The notes beneath the pieces are model-generated. The model ran no database searches. It was not told the DNA's origin and saw nothing but the letters and a program-made list of their open reading frames with translations. This document shows positions 1 to 11,639 of a stretch of 64,000 nt of DNA, one piece after another; position 1 is the stretch's first letter; each line of letters begins with the position of its first letter. The DNA is from Aricia agestis (lineage: Eukaryota > Arthropoda > Insecta > Lepidoptera > Lycaenidae). The stretch spans positions 14,617,501 through 14,681,500 of the forward strand of contig NC_056420.1 in assembly GCF_905147365.1 (NCBI RefSeq). Direction: 5' to 3'. Position numbers and translations under genes: made by a program.

Positions 1-1128
1 TCTCAAGCTAAAATGCGACCAGTAGCTCTACCATGAATTTAAGGCTATAGTATTTATGGATACTCGATACCGACTACGTAAATATTTTGTATGGCGATTT
101 TAGTTCCGCAAGTGACCGCTAGAGGCGCTGTAAAATTTGCCATACTAAAAATTATATGTATAGCAATATTAATACACTTGAGTAACATAGCACTCCTTCT
201 AACGTAGTCGGTTGAAATAGACATTTGCATTACTATATTTCCTAATAAAATAGTGGAAAAACTAAAATAGTACTTTGTATTCCTCGTAATAAAATTGCGG
301 CGCAACATGCATAGCGTGGAAAACTGAAATAACTAAAATATTGTTCAGTTTTCAGTTGTGTTTCCAGTGCAATAGAGGTCAAAATGCAGTACACTATTGC
401 AGAAACTACACTAAACATTGCTACGAGTATAAGTTAATAATATGCAAATTCTCCGACAAATTTAATTACAATAATTTTAATTATTTCAGTGTTGTTATAG
501 TAACATTAAATGCAAGTATTTTTGAATTGTATGATATCATACTCCTAATATAAAAAGACTATTCTACACTAGAAAATACAGTGTTTTCAAGCGATAGAAA
601 CATTTATAAGCTGAATTCTTGTATTTAACTGACTGTGAATTAATTTTACAACCGATTATTAAAATTGTCCAACCCAATCAATTAGAACTGAGTTGCCAAA
701 AAACTCGGGGACTGACGCGGTAAAGCTTTTGCACAGCAATAGCTCTACACGTATACGTTTAGTCGCACGCACACGATAACCGTGCCGTAATCTGCCGAAC
801 TGAAATGACGTTAGACAATAATATGTTAGGTTTATTTTCGCTACTACGGTATTTCTTGATTGGACGCCGCGCTCAAAACTCGCGGTAAAAGCTATGAAAT
901 AGCTTAAAATGCTTGTTATATTCGGGTCAGTCATAACTCATACGATTTTCGTTGCACGTAAGCACACACACATAGCTATGTGTGTGTGCTTATGTCAGTA
1001 GCTGAAGACATCAAGCCAATCCAATGTATGAAAATCGTTCTATAGATACTTATTGCATTTCGATGGCTCAAACTGTAAAATCCTTCTGAAGACGATCCAT
1101 TCATAATCAATGAGGGTGTTTGATATTC
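1..1128. other. AT-rich stretch without a supported gene
   Basis: No open frame here resembles a known protein and no splice-flanked coding block was seen. Two structures stand out. An 11-bp inverted repeat (ACCGACTACGT at 69-79 and its complement at 202-212) could mark a small MITE, but no duplication supports it. A perfect palindrome at 959-992 is listed separately. Confidence 0.5.
959..992. repeat. Perfect 34-bp palindrome
   Basis: The sequence reads identically on both strands over 34 bases. It consists of a (CA)n run, a central TAGCTA and a (TG)n run, with no loop. It could extrude as a cruciform. It may have arisen from an inverted dinucleotide repeat. Confidence 0.85.
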
Positions 1129-1337
1129 TATTTGCCACCAGGTGCCGCTATGTTGCCTTAGGGTTCATCGTGTTAACTGAGGCACATACCCGACCCGGGG
1201 GACCCATGATGGGTTTCCCCTGCGCATCAAAAAAAAAAAAAGGGTTCATCGTGTTAAGCTGCTGTCATGTATCACGATAATATGCCTTTTTGACATGATA
1301 GACCTTATGGCTACATAGCGGCACCTGGTAGCAAATA
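1129..1337. mobile_element. MITE with 25-bp terminal inverted repeats, probably TA-flanked
   Basis: The ends are near-perfect inverted repeats of 25 bp (core CCAGGTGCCGCTATGT at the left, its complement at the right, one mismatch). TA lies at both outer edges, which would fit a Tc1/mariner-type duplication if the element starts at TTTGCC. No transposase is encoded. A fragment of the same terminal repeat recurs near 34400-34430, so it is a dispersed family. The element is interrupted by a small LINE tail at 1177-1240. Confidence 0.6.
1177..1240 (+). mobile_element. 64-bp LINE 3' end with 17-bp target duplication
   Basis: About 50 bp of GC-rich sequence ends in an A tract of about 14 bases. 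It is bracketed by the 17-bp direct repeat AGGGTTCATCGTGTTAA at 1160-1176 and 1241-1257. Poly-A plus a long duplication is the signature of target-primed reverse transcription. The body resembles the 3' end of R1-type LINEs in being GC-rich, but it is too short to classify firmly. Confidence 0.8.
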
Positions 1338-3127
1338 TAATTTAAAAAACTGTTTTTGAAGTTCTGAAGTAAACCCAAGAATCGGCGTTCTAATTTCAGG
1401 ATGGCGGATGCTATAGAGCTAGCTAGGTGTGCGCGTGCGCTTAGATCTAGATGCAGTCTATCGCGTCTGGTCTAATTCTGTCGGGGCAACGTCCCCACGG
1501 CCCAATGTCAACGACCAAGTGCTCTCATCATCATCGACACCATCATCAATGTCAATATCAGATTTTAACATTAGCTGATAGTGTATCAAAAAGTTTTTGC
1601 CTTCTTTGCATCCTAAGGGACTTATCAAACAGAGAGCGGTCACGCATTCAAACGTTCTGCATACGCACTGTGTTCGAGCTGTCACAAGAGGAATTCTGAC
1701 GCGGTCAGAACGCCCCCTGTGTGAGTATTTCTATACATATATACTTATATGTGACTAACACAACACAAAGAACGCAAAACTGACCGCTTGAACGCTTCAC
1801 CGCGTGACTGCGTCCTAAGCAAAAATTGACATGTTTGCCAAACGTTTTTTTCAAAACATTGATTTATATTGACAGCAACGACTGCAGAAGTGCAGACACG
1901 TGTGCATGATACATTGGCGTTCCTCAGCAATTAACGTCTAAAGCGCCTAGTAAGTACCCTCGAAGTCGAAGACCTTGATTCTTTGGTCTTCCATGGATGG
2001 CAGATTTACTGAATTTGGCCGGGTTAAGCCAAGCCCAGCCGACAAATCACAAGCAACAGTTCATGACATAACCGTTCAAGATAACATAATATGCCCACCA
2101 TCAACGAATCAATTTCGCAAATGTTACAATTCCCAACTCGAATTAACAATCCATTTTATAGCTCCAAGTCGCCTCGAGCTACTCTCAAACCATTACCTGA
2201 ACATCGATCTCTTCCCCCTGAGAGAGGGGGAGGGGGGAGGGGGTCGGTACTCGTGTTTGCGAGATTAAGGAATCGATTCCTATTGTTATTCGATTGAAGC
2301 GAGTTTTAATCAATCGGCCGTTTGACTCGCCTCTCAGCTTTGTAATTTGAACTAAGCTTATTGCGATGTTCGTTATCGAAGGGGTCTCAAAATAAAATAA
2401 AAATCACGACTGAATGACAAACACTGAGCTTAAAATTTATTTCAGTTGCTAGATTAAAATATTTTAGAAGAAATTGCATATTAATGAAATTTTTAAAATC
2501 ACAACTATATTCATACATGTTCAAGTCCCGAAAGTAGCCCGAATATAATAAACTGTTGAGCAAGAACGCAAAATGCATAGGCTAGTCCTATAAATATAAT
2601 TGTATGTAACCCATGTTTCTCCATCTTACAAACTATTCCACCTAGAAATTGTTGTAATGATTAGCTCTAGAAATTGTCAGTTTCAGCGCAGTCTCAAGTG
2701 TACTACGGCAAGATACAAAACTCAAATCTACGACTCAAAGGGAATCCATTCGTACGTGTCGCACAACTACTTAACTAAATTAAGTTCTATTCAGCTCAGA
2801 CCTGTCTCCCACGCTCTTACGTAATGCCCGCTACAGACGTTAATAATTTAATACCTAACTGTATAGATCGGCATCGGCAGTATTATCTATGATATAAAAA
2901 TGAGATGTGTTGCTAAGCGCAAAACTCGAGAACGGTTGGACCGATTTCGCTAATTCTTTTTTAAAAATATTCCTTGAAGTATGAGGATGGTTCTTACTGA
3001 GAGAAAAATTCTAAAAAAATATTTAAATTTCCTGAAAAAGTCTAAAAACAACACTTTTCTATACTCCCATAAAGTAGAACATTATTGCTCCCATACAAAA
3101 GATTTGTGATAATACTTGAAAGTCAAA
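1338..3127. other. No gene seen; short G-rich run
   Basis: No protein match or splice-flanked exon was recognised. At about 2220-2248 a run of G tracts separated by single A bases could form a G-quadruplex on the + strand. The segment from about 2885 to 3127 resembles decayed copies of the repeat at 3128-3270. Confidence 0.4.
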
Positions 3128-3270
3128 TATATAAAAATGGATTTTCAATTATGTTAATAACGCTAAAACTCGAAAACGGCTGAACGGGTTGGGCTAATTT
3201 TAGTCCTAAAATATTCGTAAAAGTCCAGGGAAGGTTTTAAAGTGACATGAAGTTCACCGGGACAGCTAGT
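3128..3270 (+). repeat. CTAGT-ending dispersed repeat, family A, copy 1
   Basis: This is one of four copies in the window (others at 15175-15270 minus, 20847-20990 plus, 22255-22398 plus). All share the block CTCGAAAACGGCTGA, then GGGCTAATTTTAG, then AGTCCAGGGAAGG. Full copies begin near ATATAAAAATGG and end GACAGCTAGT or similar. The CTAG-T terminus is compatible with a Helitron 3' end, but no 5' TC end or terminal hairpin was confirmed, so the class is uncertain. Confidence 0.6.
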
Positions 3271-4714
3271 CTAATATATAAAAATAACGCTATGACTCCA
3301 GAACGCACGAACCGATTTTCATGTTTTTACATTCGTTGAAAAAGTCTTGGGCTCCGTGAGGTCTATAGAAAAAAAAGTTCAGAAAAAACTTCAAGAGGAA
3401 AACAGGGAAAATCATTTTATGGCAAAACAACATTTGCCGGGACGGCAAAATAAAATAACTTTATTTAATTATTACAATTACGTAATTCATATTTTATGAA
3501 TTGTGGCAGTAACATTCATTACAACAGCGTGTAGTAAGAAAAGTGTAGCTTTTATGTAAGGCATAATGTTGAATTGCGTCATATCTTAGTGTGATCATAC
3601 CCTAAGTGAAATGTGTCAAGTAAAGTAATATGAAAGCATAATTTACGTAGTATGAGTGCCCCCATTCCCCCTATATTATATCAGCTACCTAATAATATAT
3701 GCTAAATAGTATTAGGCGTCGCGCGGCGGTTGAACTTGTCATCTCTTTATTGCGTATCACGGCTTTTCGCTACAGGCAGCTACAGCGCATTTCAGTTATG
3801 GTGAATACACACGTTAAGGTTAATCGTGGGGTAGATCTGTTGAAAGATTGTCTGACATAGTGTCGACTGATCATATTGCCTGTTGAGCGTACGGATTACC
3901 TGTGGAGTAACTTCAACGTCGACAAAAAATTACCAGGGCAAGGCAAACACTTAAGAGTTTGGGTGCCATCGCAATTCTCATACAAACGTAATACCAAGAT
4001 CATTTCCCATACGAGAATATTTACCATATTTGAGTTATTATTCAGCTTAAGATAATAATTACCTAGGTTCCTGTACAAAGATTCACTGCAAAATATGTAT
4101 ACTTAGACATGCCAGTTCCAAAAGTTTCAAATATTCTGTCAGAGAACTAAAGATTCAGCTATCTGGTACCGACTTCAAAATTATGAAGATTGAGTACAGA
4201 AATAGTTGAGGTTTAGCCGAATTCGGAAAAGGCACTATTAGATAGGAAAAATTATTTAATACTTTTTAGTTCATATTATAAGGATGTTATTATTGTTTTT
4301 ACCTTGGAAGTCGGTTTTAATTTTTTGTTAAAAATAATTCAAATAGGTGTTCCATGTTTCGTATACATATTTGTTTTTTAAGAAACTTCACACCAGTCGA
4401 TCTGCAATGGATCACAACGATTTTTTGCAAGTGAGTGGCCGCCTTACGTCCGACCGGTCAGCAAACTTTATGTACTTATATTAAAATATCTATTCTCCCA
4501 GCTATTAAATAGCAATAGCTTCTGTTTTATACGTCAAAGGAGAGTAGCCACCTACCCGTGTCGCAATATTTAGCTTATCTTAGCTATTTCAGTTCATTGG
4601 TATAAGTTAGCTTCCAAGTTCTACTCAGATCCAGCATTTCCAGAAACTGCGAGATTTCACTGGAATCGTGGAGTAATTACAAGTGTCAAACTTATACAAT
4701 ATCACATGAGCGTG

Positions 4715-4773
4715 TGGTGGGGTATTGAGGGGTGAGATAGGGTGGGATGGGGCGGGATGGGGTGTAACGTGAA
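4715..4773 (+). repeat. G-rich tract, potential G-quadruplex
   Basis: About 60 bases contain six or more runs of three or four G separated by short spacers (GGGG, GGGG, GGG, GGG, GGGG, GGG, GGGG). This meets the usual pattern for an intramolecular quadruplex on the + strand. It is partly a degenerate repeat of GGGATGGGGC. Confidence 0.6.
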
Positions 4774-4929
4774 CTATTTAATTATTAATTACGTTCACGG
4801 TATTTGTTTAACGAGACGTTTTTCAATAATGGCTGATGGAAATTAATGGGAGTCTGGTCTCGAAGCGTTTTCTTACGTAATGAGTACTTCTTAAGTAACA
4901 GCCATTTAACAATGTATTGTATAACTACA

Positions 4930-5235
4930 CTAAAATATAGTAACGCTTTTTATACTACTGGTCCGATTTGAAAAATTCTTTCAGTATTAGATAGCCCATT
5001 TATTGAGGAAGGATATAGGCTATATTTTATCACGCTAAGACTAATAGGAGAATGTGGAAAAAACGGGGGAAATTATTTGAAAGGGCTTATCTCGCGAACT
5101 ACTGGAGCAACTTTTATGTTATTTGGCACAGATAAGAAGTAGACCGCGTGAAGGATCATAGACTATCGATTTTAATCATTTTTTCAGTGGCTATATATTT
5201 TATACCCGTGCGACGCCGGGGTAGGGGTCGCTAGT
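4930..5235 (+). repeat. CTAGT-ending dispersed repeat, family C
   Basis: This repeat ends in GGGGTCGCTAGT. A block at 5106-5160 containing TTATTTGGCACAGATAAG recurs at about 49980-50025, which shows it is dispersed. The terminus is again compatible with a Helitron-like 3' end, but that assignment is inferred. Confidence 0.5.
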
Positions 5236-5634
5236 TATGTATAAAGTATATCAGGGTAAGTTCGGACACAGGGTAAGTACGGATAACTATACATGTTTGT
5301 CAAGGCTAGCCCAATATTTTCGTAGTTCTATCGCATAATTCATTAACAATACCGCCCTGGGCCGCCCTCCTAAATCCGCATTGTATGGAGCCTTTTGTTG
5401 CTGAGCCGGGTATCTGCCCGCCCCAGCTCTTGAATTAAGGCCATTGAATAAAAGTATGCCATGTGCGATGTGTGCTATCTATAATATATTATGGCTAATT
5501 CAATTGTTGCATAAGGTTGATAAGGTTTTTCAGGACTTATTCGATTCGATAATGACGTCTGTTATTATATATTTTATACACTTAAGGGATAGACAGGATA
5601 ATATTATGGTATTAACAATTATGACTCCTACTTA

Positions 5635-5798
5635 GGGTCAATTCAGACCGCAACGCGACGCGTAGATGCATTTCTAAATTAGTATGGATTTGACAGATTC
5701 GCAAGACGTCTCATGCTGACGGCATCTGTCAAATCCATACAAATTTAGGTCGCGTTGCGTCGCGCCTCGCCTCGTCACGTTGCGGTCTGAATTGACCC
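5635..5798. mobile_element. Harbinger-type MITE with TTA duplication
   Basis: The ends are 21-bp perfect inverted repeats beginning GGGTCAATTCAGACCGCAAC. They are flanked by TTA at 5632-5634 and 5799-5801. A second inner inverted repeat contains ATGGATTTGACAG and its complement. The 164-bp size, lack of coding sequence and 3-bp TTA duplication fit non-autonomous PIF/Harbinger elements. Confidence 0.85.
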
Positions 5799-7081
5799 TT
5801 ATGCTACCATTTAATATACTCATTATCAAAATCCAGATTCTACCAATGGAACAAAAGACGAAGCTGCAACGTTGCATTAAAACAGAATAAGAGCACAGTT
5901 TAGAAAATACTCCACATAGCTTAGTAATAAAAATGCAATTTATACAATAGCGTCGCATAACAATCCAATTGTGTTCGTGACAGTACTGCGGTCGTAAAGC
6001 CCGACCGAAACGAAAAGGCCGCAGTCGTGTACGGCGTGCAGGGAACGGGACGAGAATTATAATTTGATGGGGTTTTTATAGGCTTACCTTAAATGCCGGT
6101 AGACTCATTAATATTATAGCGTTATTGGAATATTTCGGTTAAATATAATTTAATAAGCTTATTCAACGAGGAGCGCTCTACGTATCAAACATTTTAGAGG
6201 GATATCAGAAGGTGAGAAGGAGTAAATATCACCTCTTGTAATATGTATTAATAATATAGTGATTACTAGCATTGTACCTTATAATGTTATTTATGCTGGT
6301 TTTAGAATCTTTAATTTAAGATTTAAATCTCAAAAAGCTTGTAGCCTGTATTACAAAAAAAAATTGGCTGCGTAATTCCACCCCAAGGTATATTCATTAA
6401 CTTTACTTTTAATATCGAAAATTTATAATTTATGGTCGATACGGCCTAATTTGATTGTGGCTCAGCTGCGGCCAACAAAATAAATACCTGTTAATAAAGA
6501 GAGGTTTAACTCGCTTTAAGCTCGCTGCCCTCAGATTGTTATAAGGAAGTTTTCCGGCAATAGACAATATTATGTTGTGTAAGTAAAAAAAAATATTTTA
6601 TCCGACTGCGATGAATACAAAAGGAAGGGTCATAATTTTTGCAAAGTATATAATATTAAGTTTATAATAATTTATGCTCTCTTAGCGGCTAAACTATTTG
6701 TTGAAATAGCGGTGATATTTTTGTTAAACTTTTTTAAATATAAAATATATGATTATGACAGATAGTGTGCGATATTTGGTGTAAAACGCCTGTTGCTTAC
6801 TTGTCGCAATATAAATATTCCTCTTGCCGGGTAGGGCATGCTGGGGCAGAAGCTTGCATCTTTTGGGCGATTTACTTAACTTGTAAGTTGTACGCCTAAA
6901 CCCGCTGTTGCGGCGTGCCCGGACTACATAAAACATACATTACGTGATAATACTTTATTACTGTGTAGTTATTTACAATAATTTGTTTAAATATTTTTAC
7001 GAGTTTTTAAACTAAGTGGATAAAATTTTCGTGCGATGTGTTTTAGGTATTGACCTAATAGCCTAGGAGCGTTAAAATCCT
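5799..7081. other. No gene or clear repeat seen
   Basis: AT-rich DNA. Open frames here are short and match nothing I recognise. No splice-flanked coding block was found. Confidence 0.4.
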
Positions 7082-7539
7082 ATTTTTTTTTTATTTTTTT
7101 TTTTATTTTATTTTATTAGAAAGGAACAGTAAACAGCTACACTATGTACATATAACTATAGCATAAACAAAGTACAATAATAATAATAGTGTAGCCCACA
7201 GCACTGTCCACAGATTTCTTATATTATATTTTACTTAACAAAAGCTAGGATGGCTACTAATCATGCACCAGATATCGCTGACACTACATTAAAAAAACTA
7301 GTTAAAATATAACAGTAACAATAAAGTAAGAGCCACTAAGAACTAAAAACTAAAAAGTAAACAGTAAAGAGAAATAAAAAATATATATATAAAAAAAATA
7401 TAAAATATATATTGACTGCATTTGAAGAATAACAACAGAAATGACTACTGTAACTACTAACATTAACTACTACTAACATCTAAATTATGTTACACCTATA
7501 GTTAACACCTATGTTAACGTTTTACAACTTGTAAATCGC

Positions 7540-10443
7540 TCACATAAGTGTATGATATAAACACAATCTAAACTTAGATAGAGAACATGCAAAAATATCA
7601 ATGTGCTCGAAATAAATGTTATATGTCTCAACCATACGTCTAATTGGTGAGCGTTCTCCGCTGTTAGTACGACAGGCACCCACAGCGAACAATTTGCCTG
7701 CGCGCACCTGTCTTCTATGGACAGTTCTGGGGACCGCGTAGCATATAACATTATTGAGGTCCAGACAGTCGTACTTATTATGTATAATGTTATACAAAAT
7801 CATGCCTTCTAACTGCTTACGTCTATCACTGAGTGTCAGGAGTCCGTATTTACTGAGCAGTTGGGAGTAGGGTAGATATGACTTGTGACATCTGTAATGC
7901 ATGGCCCGAAGGAACTTAAATTGGACATTCTCAATTACATCTATGTACTTATTATAATATGGATTCCAGATAGGCACTGCATACTCCAGCTGAGAACGTA
8001 CCAGTGTCTTGTATAGGCATAAGTATGAGGAGGAATGTTTAAAGTCATTGGTAGCTCTCATTATAAATCCAAACATCTGATACGCCTTATTTACAATTTT
8101 ATCAACATGGGTTTTGAGACAGAGTTTTGTATCAAGCAGAATACCGAGATCTCTGACACTGTCCACGTTCTTTAGAGGCTTATTGCAGAGTGAATAGGTA
8201 AATCTAATGACCATTTTATTTTTAGTGAAAGTAATATAATTACATTTGGGGATGCTTAATTTCAATTTTCTAGCTAAACAATATGCTGACAGTCTGTCAA
8301 GATCCTCCTGTAGAAGAACACAATCGTGTGGACTCTTAATTGCTCTATAGACTTTTAGATCATCCGCGTATAGAAGAAATTTGGAGTTCTTAAAGCAGTT
8401 GCCGATGTCATTGATGAATAGTATGAAGAGCAAGGGACCTAGAATAGATCCCTGTGGTACGCCTGAGGTAACATGGGAGAACTCTGAATGATAACCATTC
8501 ACTACGACCCTTTGTACGCGGTTGGTGATATAAGAGCGGAACCATCTCAACAAATCCCCTCGTATACCGTTGTATGCAATTTTGTCGAGTAGCAACTCGT
8601 GATCCACTTTGTCGAAGGCCTTTTGGAAATCCGTATATATGGTGTCAACTTGTACACGATTGTCGATGTTATTAAAAAGGAATACAGAGAAAGTTAGTAA
8701 ATTGGTGGTAGTTGACCTATGCTTCACAAAGCCGTGCTGTTGTTGTATAATAGCCTTGTGCAGCACAGGATATATCTCATTATGCACCAAGCGTTCAAAT
8801 AGTTTGGAAAGAGAGGACAATATTGATATCGGACGGTAGTTTGAAACATCTCTCCTGGAACCACCTTTATGTACTGGAGTAATGTTTGCTTGTTTCCAGA
8901 GCTTAGGCATCACACCCTTCTTAATACATTTGTTATACATAAGCATTAGAGGCTTACAGATAGAAGATGCAGTGTTCCTCAGAAAGTATGGCGACAGACC
9001 ATCAGGACCAGGGCCCTTGCTTGGATCGAGAGCTTTGAGCGCAGATCTAACTGTGTCTTCACTAAAGTGAAGGTCAGTAATATGTATGTCATTTGAGGCG
9101 GTTTCTGTGGGTTCTCGTATATTGAGCGTGGATGACACTGGTTCGTATACAGATGAAAAAAAGTTGGAGAACATGTTACATACGGATTGAGGATCGTTTG
9201 AGGTATCTCCGTTGAGTTGCACTTGTTCAGGAATACCTGCTTTATCCTTACTGTTATGAACGTAGACCCAAAAATCTTTAATATTGGTGTGAATACTATG
9301 TTCTACTGATTGAATGTACTTTGTAAAGCTGCTTGCACACATTTCCTTAAAAGTTGCTCTGTATTGTGAGAATTGCTCATAATCGGACAGATTTTTATAT
9401 TTTTTCCACTTGATCCAGAACTTCTGTTTTTTTCTAAAAGTTTTAATAAGGGTTTTTGAGAACCAGACAGGGAAACCAGAGGTCTTGGTTGAGGCTCGGG
9501 GTGTATGAGGCTTAATAATATTATCAATGTAATTGTAAAATGTGTCAAGAGCATCATCGGGGTCCAGAGAACTGAGGAGCTGAAACCAGTCTGTATTTTC
9601 AATTTTTAGGTTAATCTCATGATAATTAGATTTATAGAAGTTATATTTCTGTAGAGGTCGCCTTTTCAGGGTAACGGTATGTACATTGAGATTAACTTCA
9701 CATGTAAAAGGAGGGTGAAATTCATCAACCGGAAGAAGTGGAAACAGAGCAGCGGAAATTTTACATGTGGTATTACTTAAAATTAAATCTAGAATATTGC
9801 CTTTCGAGTTGGTAATATCATTGTACTGAGTGTAGTCAAGCAGTGCCATAAAATTAAGTAATTGCATACTATTGGTACTTGTAACCCCAGAGTAAATTAT
9901 ACTGGAGGATGTTGAGGGTCCTGGAATATTCCATTTAATTTCCGGGAAGTTGTAATCACCCAAAACAAGCGCGTATTCGACGCCCGGCTGGTTCAACAAA
10001 TCTTGCAGATATTCAAAATGTTCTGCGTATACGTTGTTAGTTGATCTAGGCGGTATGTAGGTGGCGCTAATGACATGGTACTTGAAAGACTGAGTACTGG
10101 GCACTTGAACTTGTATGTGCTCAATAGTATTAGATGTAAAATGAAAAGAGGTAACCAGTTCCGAAGATTTGAGCCCACGCAGCACAGCAACCAGGACACC
10201 CCCACCATCACTCTTCCCAGTACAAATTCGATCACGATCCCGTCTGTATACAACATAGCGTTGGTCAATGAATTCATTATTATTAATTTCGGATATAAGC
10301 CAAGTCTCCGTAAGAACTACTATATCATATGCACTACTCAGGATGTTCATGTACAATGTATGCAGTTTAGTACGGATACCTCTACAATTTTGATAATAAA
10401 CTGTAAAAGGCCTATTACTCATTGGGTCGGAAGTTAGTAACAA
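7540..10443 (-). CDS. LINE ORF2: endonuclease and reverse transcriptase
   Basis: The 967-residue product nicks target DNA and copies the element RNA into the nick. The endonuclease/exonuclease/phosphatase domain spans about residues 10-245. It shows YYQNCRGIR (metal-binding Asn), LTETWL (Glu), LGDYNFPEI (Asp/Asn) and a D-x-x-H near VDEFHPPF in place of the common SDH. Reverse transcriptase follows from about residue 465: GPGPDGLSPYFLR, NYRPISILSSLSKLFER, TDFQKAFDKVDHELL, GVPQGSILGPLLFILFIND and LLYADDLKVY with YADD near residue 691. The C-terminal WNPYYNKYIDVIENVQFKFLR region is typical of Jockey/CR1 elements. The frame is uninterrupted from ATG to stop. Dosage and activity cannot be judged from sequence. 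Confidence 0.95.
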   Translation of the reverse strand: MLLTSDPMSNRPFTVYYQNCRGIRTKLHTLYMNILSSAYDIVVLTETWLISEINNNEFIDQRYVVYRRDRDRICTGKSDGGGVLVAVLRGLKSSELVTSFHFTSNTIEHIQVQVPSTQSFKYHVISATYIPPRSTNNVYAEHFEYLQDLLNQPGVEYALVLGDYNFPEIKWNIPGPSTSSSIIYSGVTSTNSMQLLNFMALLDYTQYNDITNSKGNILDLILSNTTCKISAALFPLLPVDEFHPPFTCEVNLNVHTVTLKRRPLQKYNFYKSNYHEINLKIENTDWFQLLSSLDPDDALDTFYNYIDNIIKPHTPRASTKTSGFPVWFSKTLIKTFRKKQKFWIKWKKYKNLSDYEQFSQYRATFKEMCASSFTKYIQSVEHSIHTNIKDFWVYVHNSKDKAGIPEQVQLNGDTSNDPQSVCNMFSNFFSSVYEPVSSTLNIREPTETASNDIHITDLHFSEDTVRSALKALDPSKGPGPDGLSPYFLRNTASSICKPLMLMYNKCIKKGVMPKLWKQANITPVHKGGSRRDVSNYRPISILSSLSKLFERLVHNEIYPVLHKAIIQQQHGFVKHRSTTTNLLTFSVFLFNNIDNRVQVDTIYTDFQKAFDKVDHELLLDKIAYNGIRGDLLRWFRSYITNRVQRVVVNGYHSEFSHVTSGVPQGSILGPLLFILFINDIGNCFKNSKFLLYADDLKVYRAIKSPHDCVLLQEDLDRLSAYCLARKLKLSIPKCNYITFTKNKMVIRFTYSLCNKPLKNVDSVRDLGILLDTKLCLKTHVDKIVNKAYQMFGFIMRATNDFKHSSSYLCLYKTLVRSQLEYAVPIWNPYYNKYIDVIENVQFKFLRAMHYRCHKSYLPYSQLLSKYGLLTLSDRRKQLEGMILYNIIHNKYDCLDLNNVICYAVPRTVHRRQVRAGKLFAVGACRTNSGERSPIRRMVETYNIYFEHIDIFACSLSKFRLCLYHTLM

Positions 10444-10889
10444 AAAAGATAGTATGTTGCGGAGTATTGGATTTAAACAAGGATTTCAAACAGATGTCAA
10501 TGTTGGTATCATTTTGTAAAAGGACAATCAAGTTTAAGTAAAATAATATTATTTTATCAGGGTTGCAGCTAGCACAATAAAACGGGACTCTGACTATCAG
10601 TTTTATTAATATTAAACTACGCGACATATTTGCTATTACAAAAATAAAATAACAGTTATATTTTAACTTATTTACTAGTACAGATATAAAACAGCAATAA
10701 TATTCATACATGGTTTTATCTGTCTTGAAGGCAGATTCCATAAAGCAATTATACAGTAATATTATGACACTAAAATTGAGATACACTATTATTATATAAT
10801 AATTAATACAGCTAGAAAATAATATATGAGAAAGACGCAAGTTACAAGTTCTTTTAGTTTTTAACAAATTACATATTATACTAGGTATC

Positions 10890-11639
10890 CTAATTACCAT
10901 TATTTTTGTTATGAGTTGGTTGCGAGGCGGCGCCGGAATTCCTATTATTTGAAATTTTCTTGAAGTCCATTTCTGTACGTATTGCAAAGGCAGGTACGTC
11001 ATCCCGCTCGCGCATAAGAATAGTGGCATTATGTACCCAAACGTATTTATATTTATGTTGGGCAGCAAACGCCCTAGCCCTTCGAAATAATTGCTTTTTT
11101 TTTAGAGTTAAATGTTCATTCATATAAATTTTTGTAGCTGAGTTACAATTAAATCCTAAATGCTCCGAAGTAACATTTTTAGTCTTCCTGAATGCAGCCA
11201 GTAGATTATCCCTTAGAATGCGCGAAGACAGCTTCACAATTATATTTTTAGGCCTATTTGTTTGCTGGTGCGCATGTGGAACCCGGTGGATAGAGATTAT
11301 ATCCTTTTGTGGGATCAAGAAATTAATGGTAGTACCAACCGACTCCATAATTTGCAACAAGTTTTCATTGCGTAATTCGGGGACGTTACAGATTTCTACG
11401 TTGCACTGTCTTGCTTGTTGTTCTAAGGAATCCAACTTCAGTTCAAGGGAATTGATCGTTTGTTCGGTTTTTTCGGAAGTCTGAAGCTTCGTCTCAACGA
11501 TCTGCGTTTTGAGATCGTTTTGTTTTTCAATATAAAAATCAAGAGAAGTTTTCAGGTCTGTGACATCTTTGTTAATATCCAAAACTTGCTGCTTTAGCCT
11601 ATTTTGTTCTGTACGAATTGCGCTAATCTCATTTCTCAT
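10890..11639 (-). CDS. LINE ORF1 fragment with coiled coil and FP-like domain
   Basis: The 249-residue frame has a heptad-rich coiled coil over about residues 1-75. It continues as a domain with NVEICNVPE, IHRVPHAHQ, IIVKLSSRILRDNLL, KIYMNEHLTLKKKQLFRRAR and YKYVWVHN. That pattern matches the FP (few polyhedra-like) domain found in ORF1 of many insect CR1/Jockey LINEs, thought to bind RNA. The open frame continues upstream of the first ATG (for example RNELDDSINKLNNEVL) to about 11735 without a start, so the N-terminus, usually including a PHD-type zinc finger in this family, is missing. It sits upstream of ORF2 on the same strand. Confidence 0.85.
   Translation of the reverse strand: MRNEISAIRTEQNRLKQQVLDINKDVTDLKTSLDFYIEKQNDLKTQIVETKLQTSEKTEQTINSLELKLDSLEQQARQCNVEICNVPELRNENLLQIMESVGTTINFLIPQKDIISIHRVPHAHQQTNRPKNIIVKLSSRILRDNLLAAFRKTKNVTSEHLGFNCNSATKIYMNEHLTLKKKQLFRRARAFAAQHKYKYVWVHNATILMRERDDVPAFAIRTEMDFKKISNNRNSGAASQPTHNKNNGN

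Larger units (their letters stand above)
3271..5633. other. Intergenic or intronic DNA with decayed repeats
   Basis: No gene is supported. A related decayed repeat follows directly at 3271-3450. Nothing recognisable was found between about 3450 and 4700. The segment at 4930-5235 is listed separately. Confidence 0.4.

Noticed and set aside
54..308. 84-codon minus-strand frame at the window start
   Set aside because: No recognisable domain; low-complexity AT-driven composition.
10415..11068. 217-codon frame between LINE ORF1 and ORF2
   Set aside because: It overlaps both ORF ends in another frame, is rich in Ile/Leu/Tyr from AT-rich spacer DNA, and has no LINE domain.
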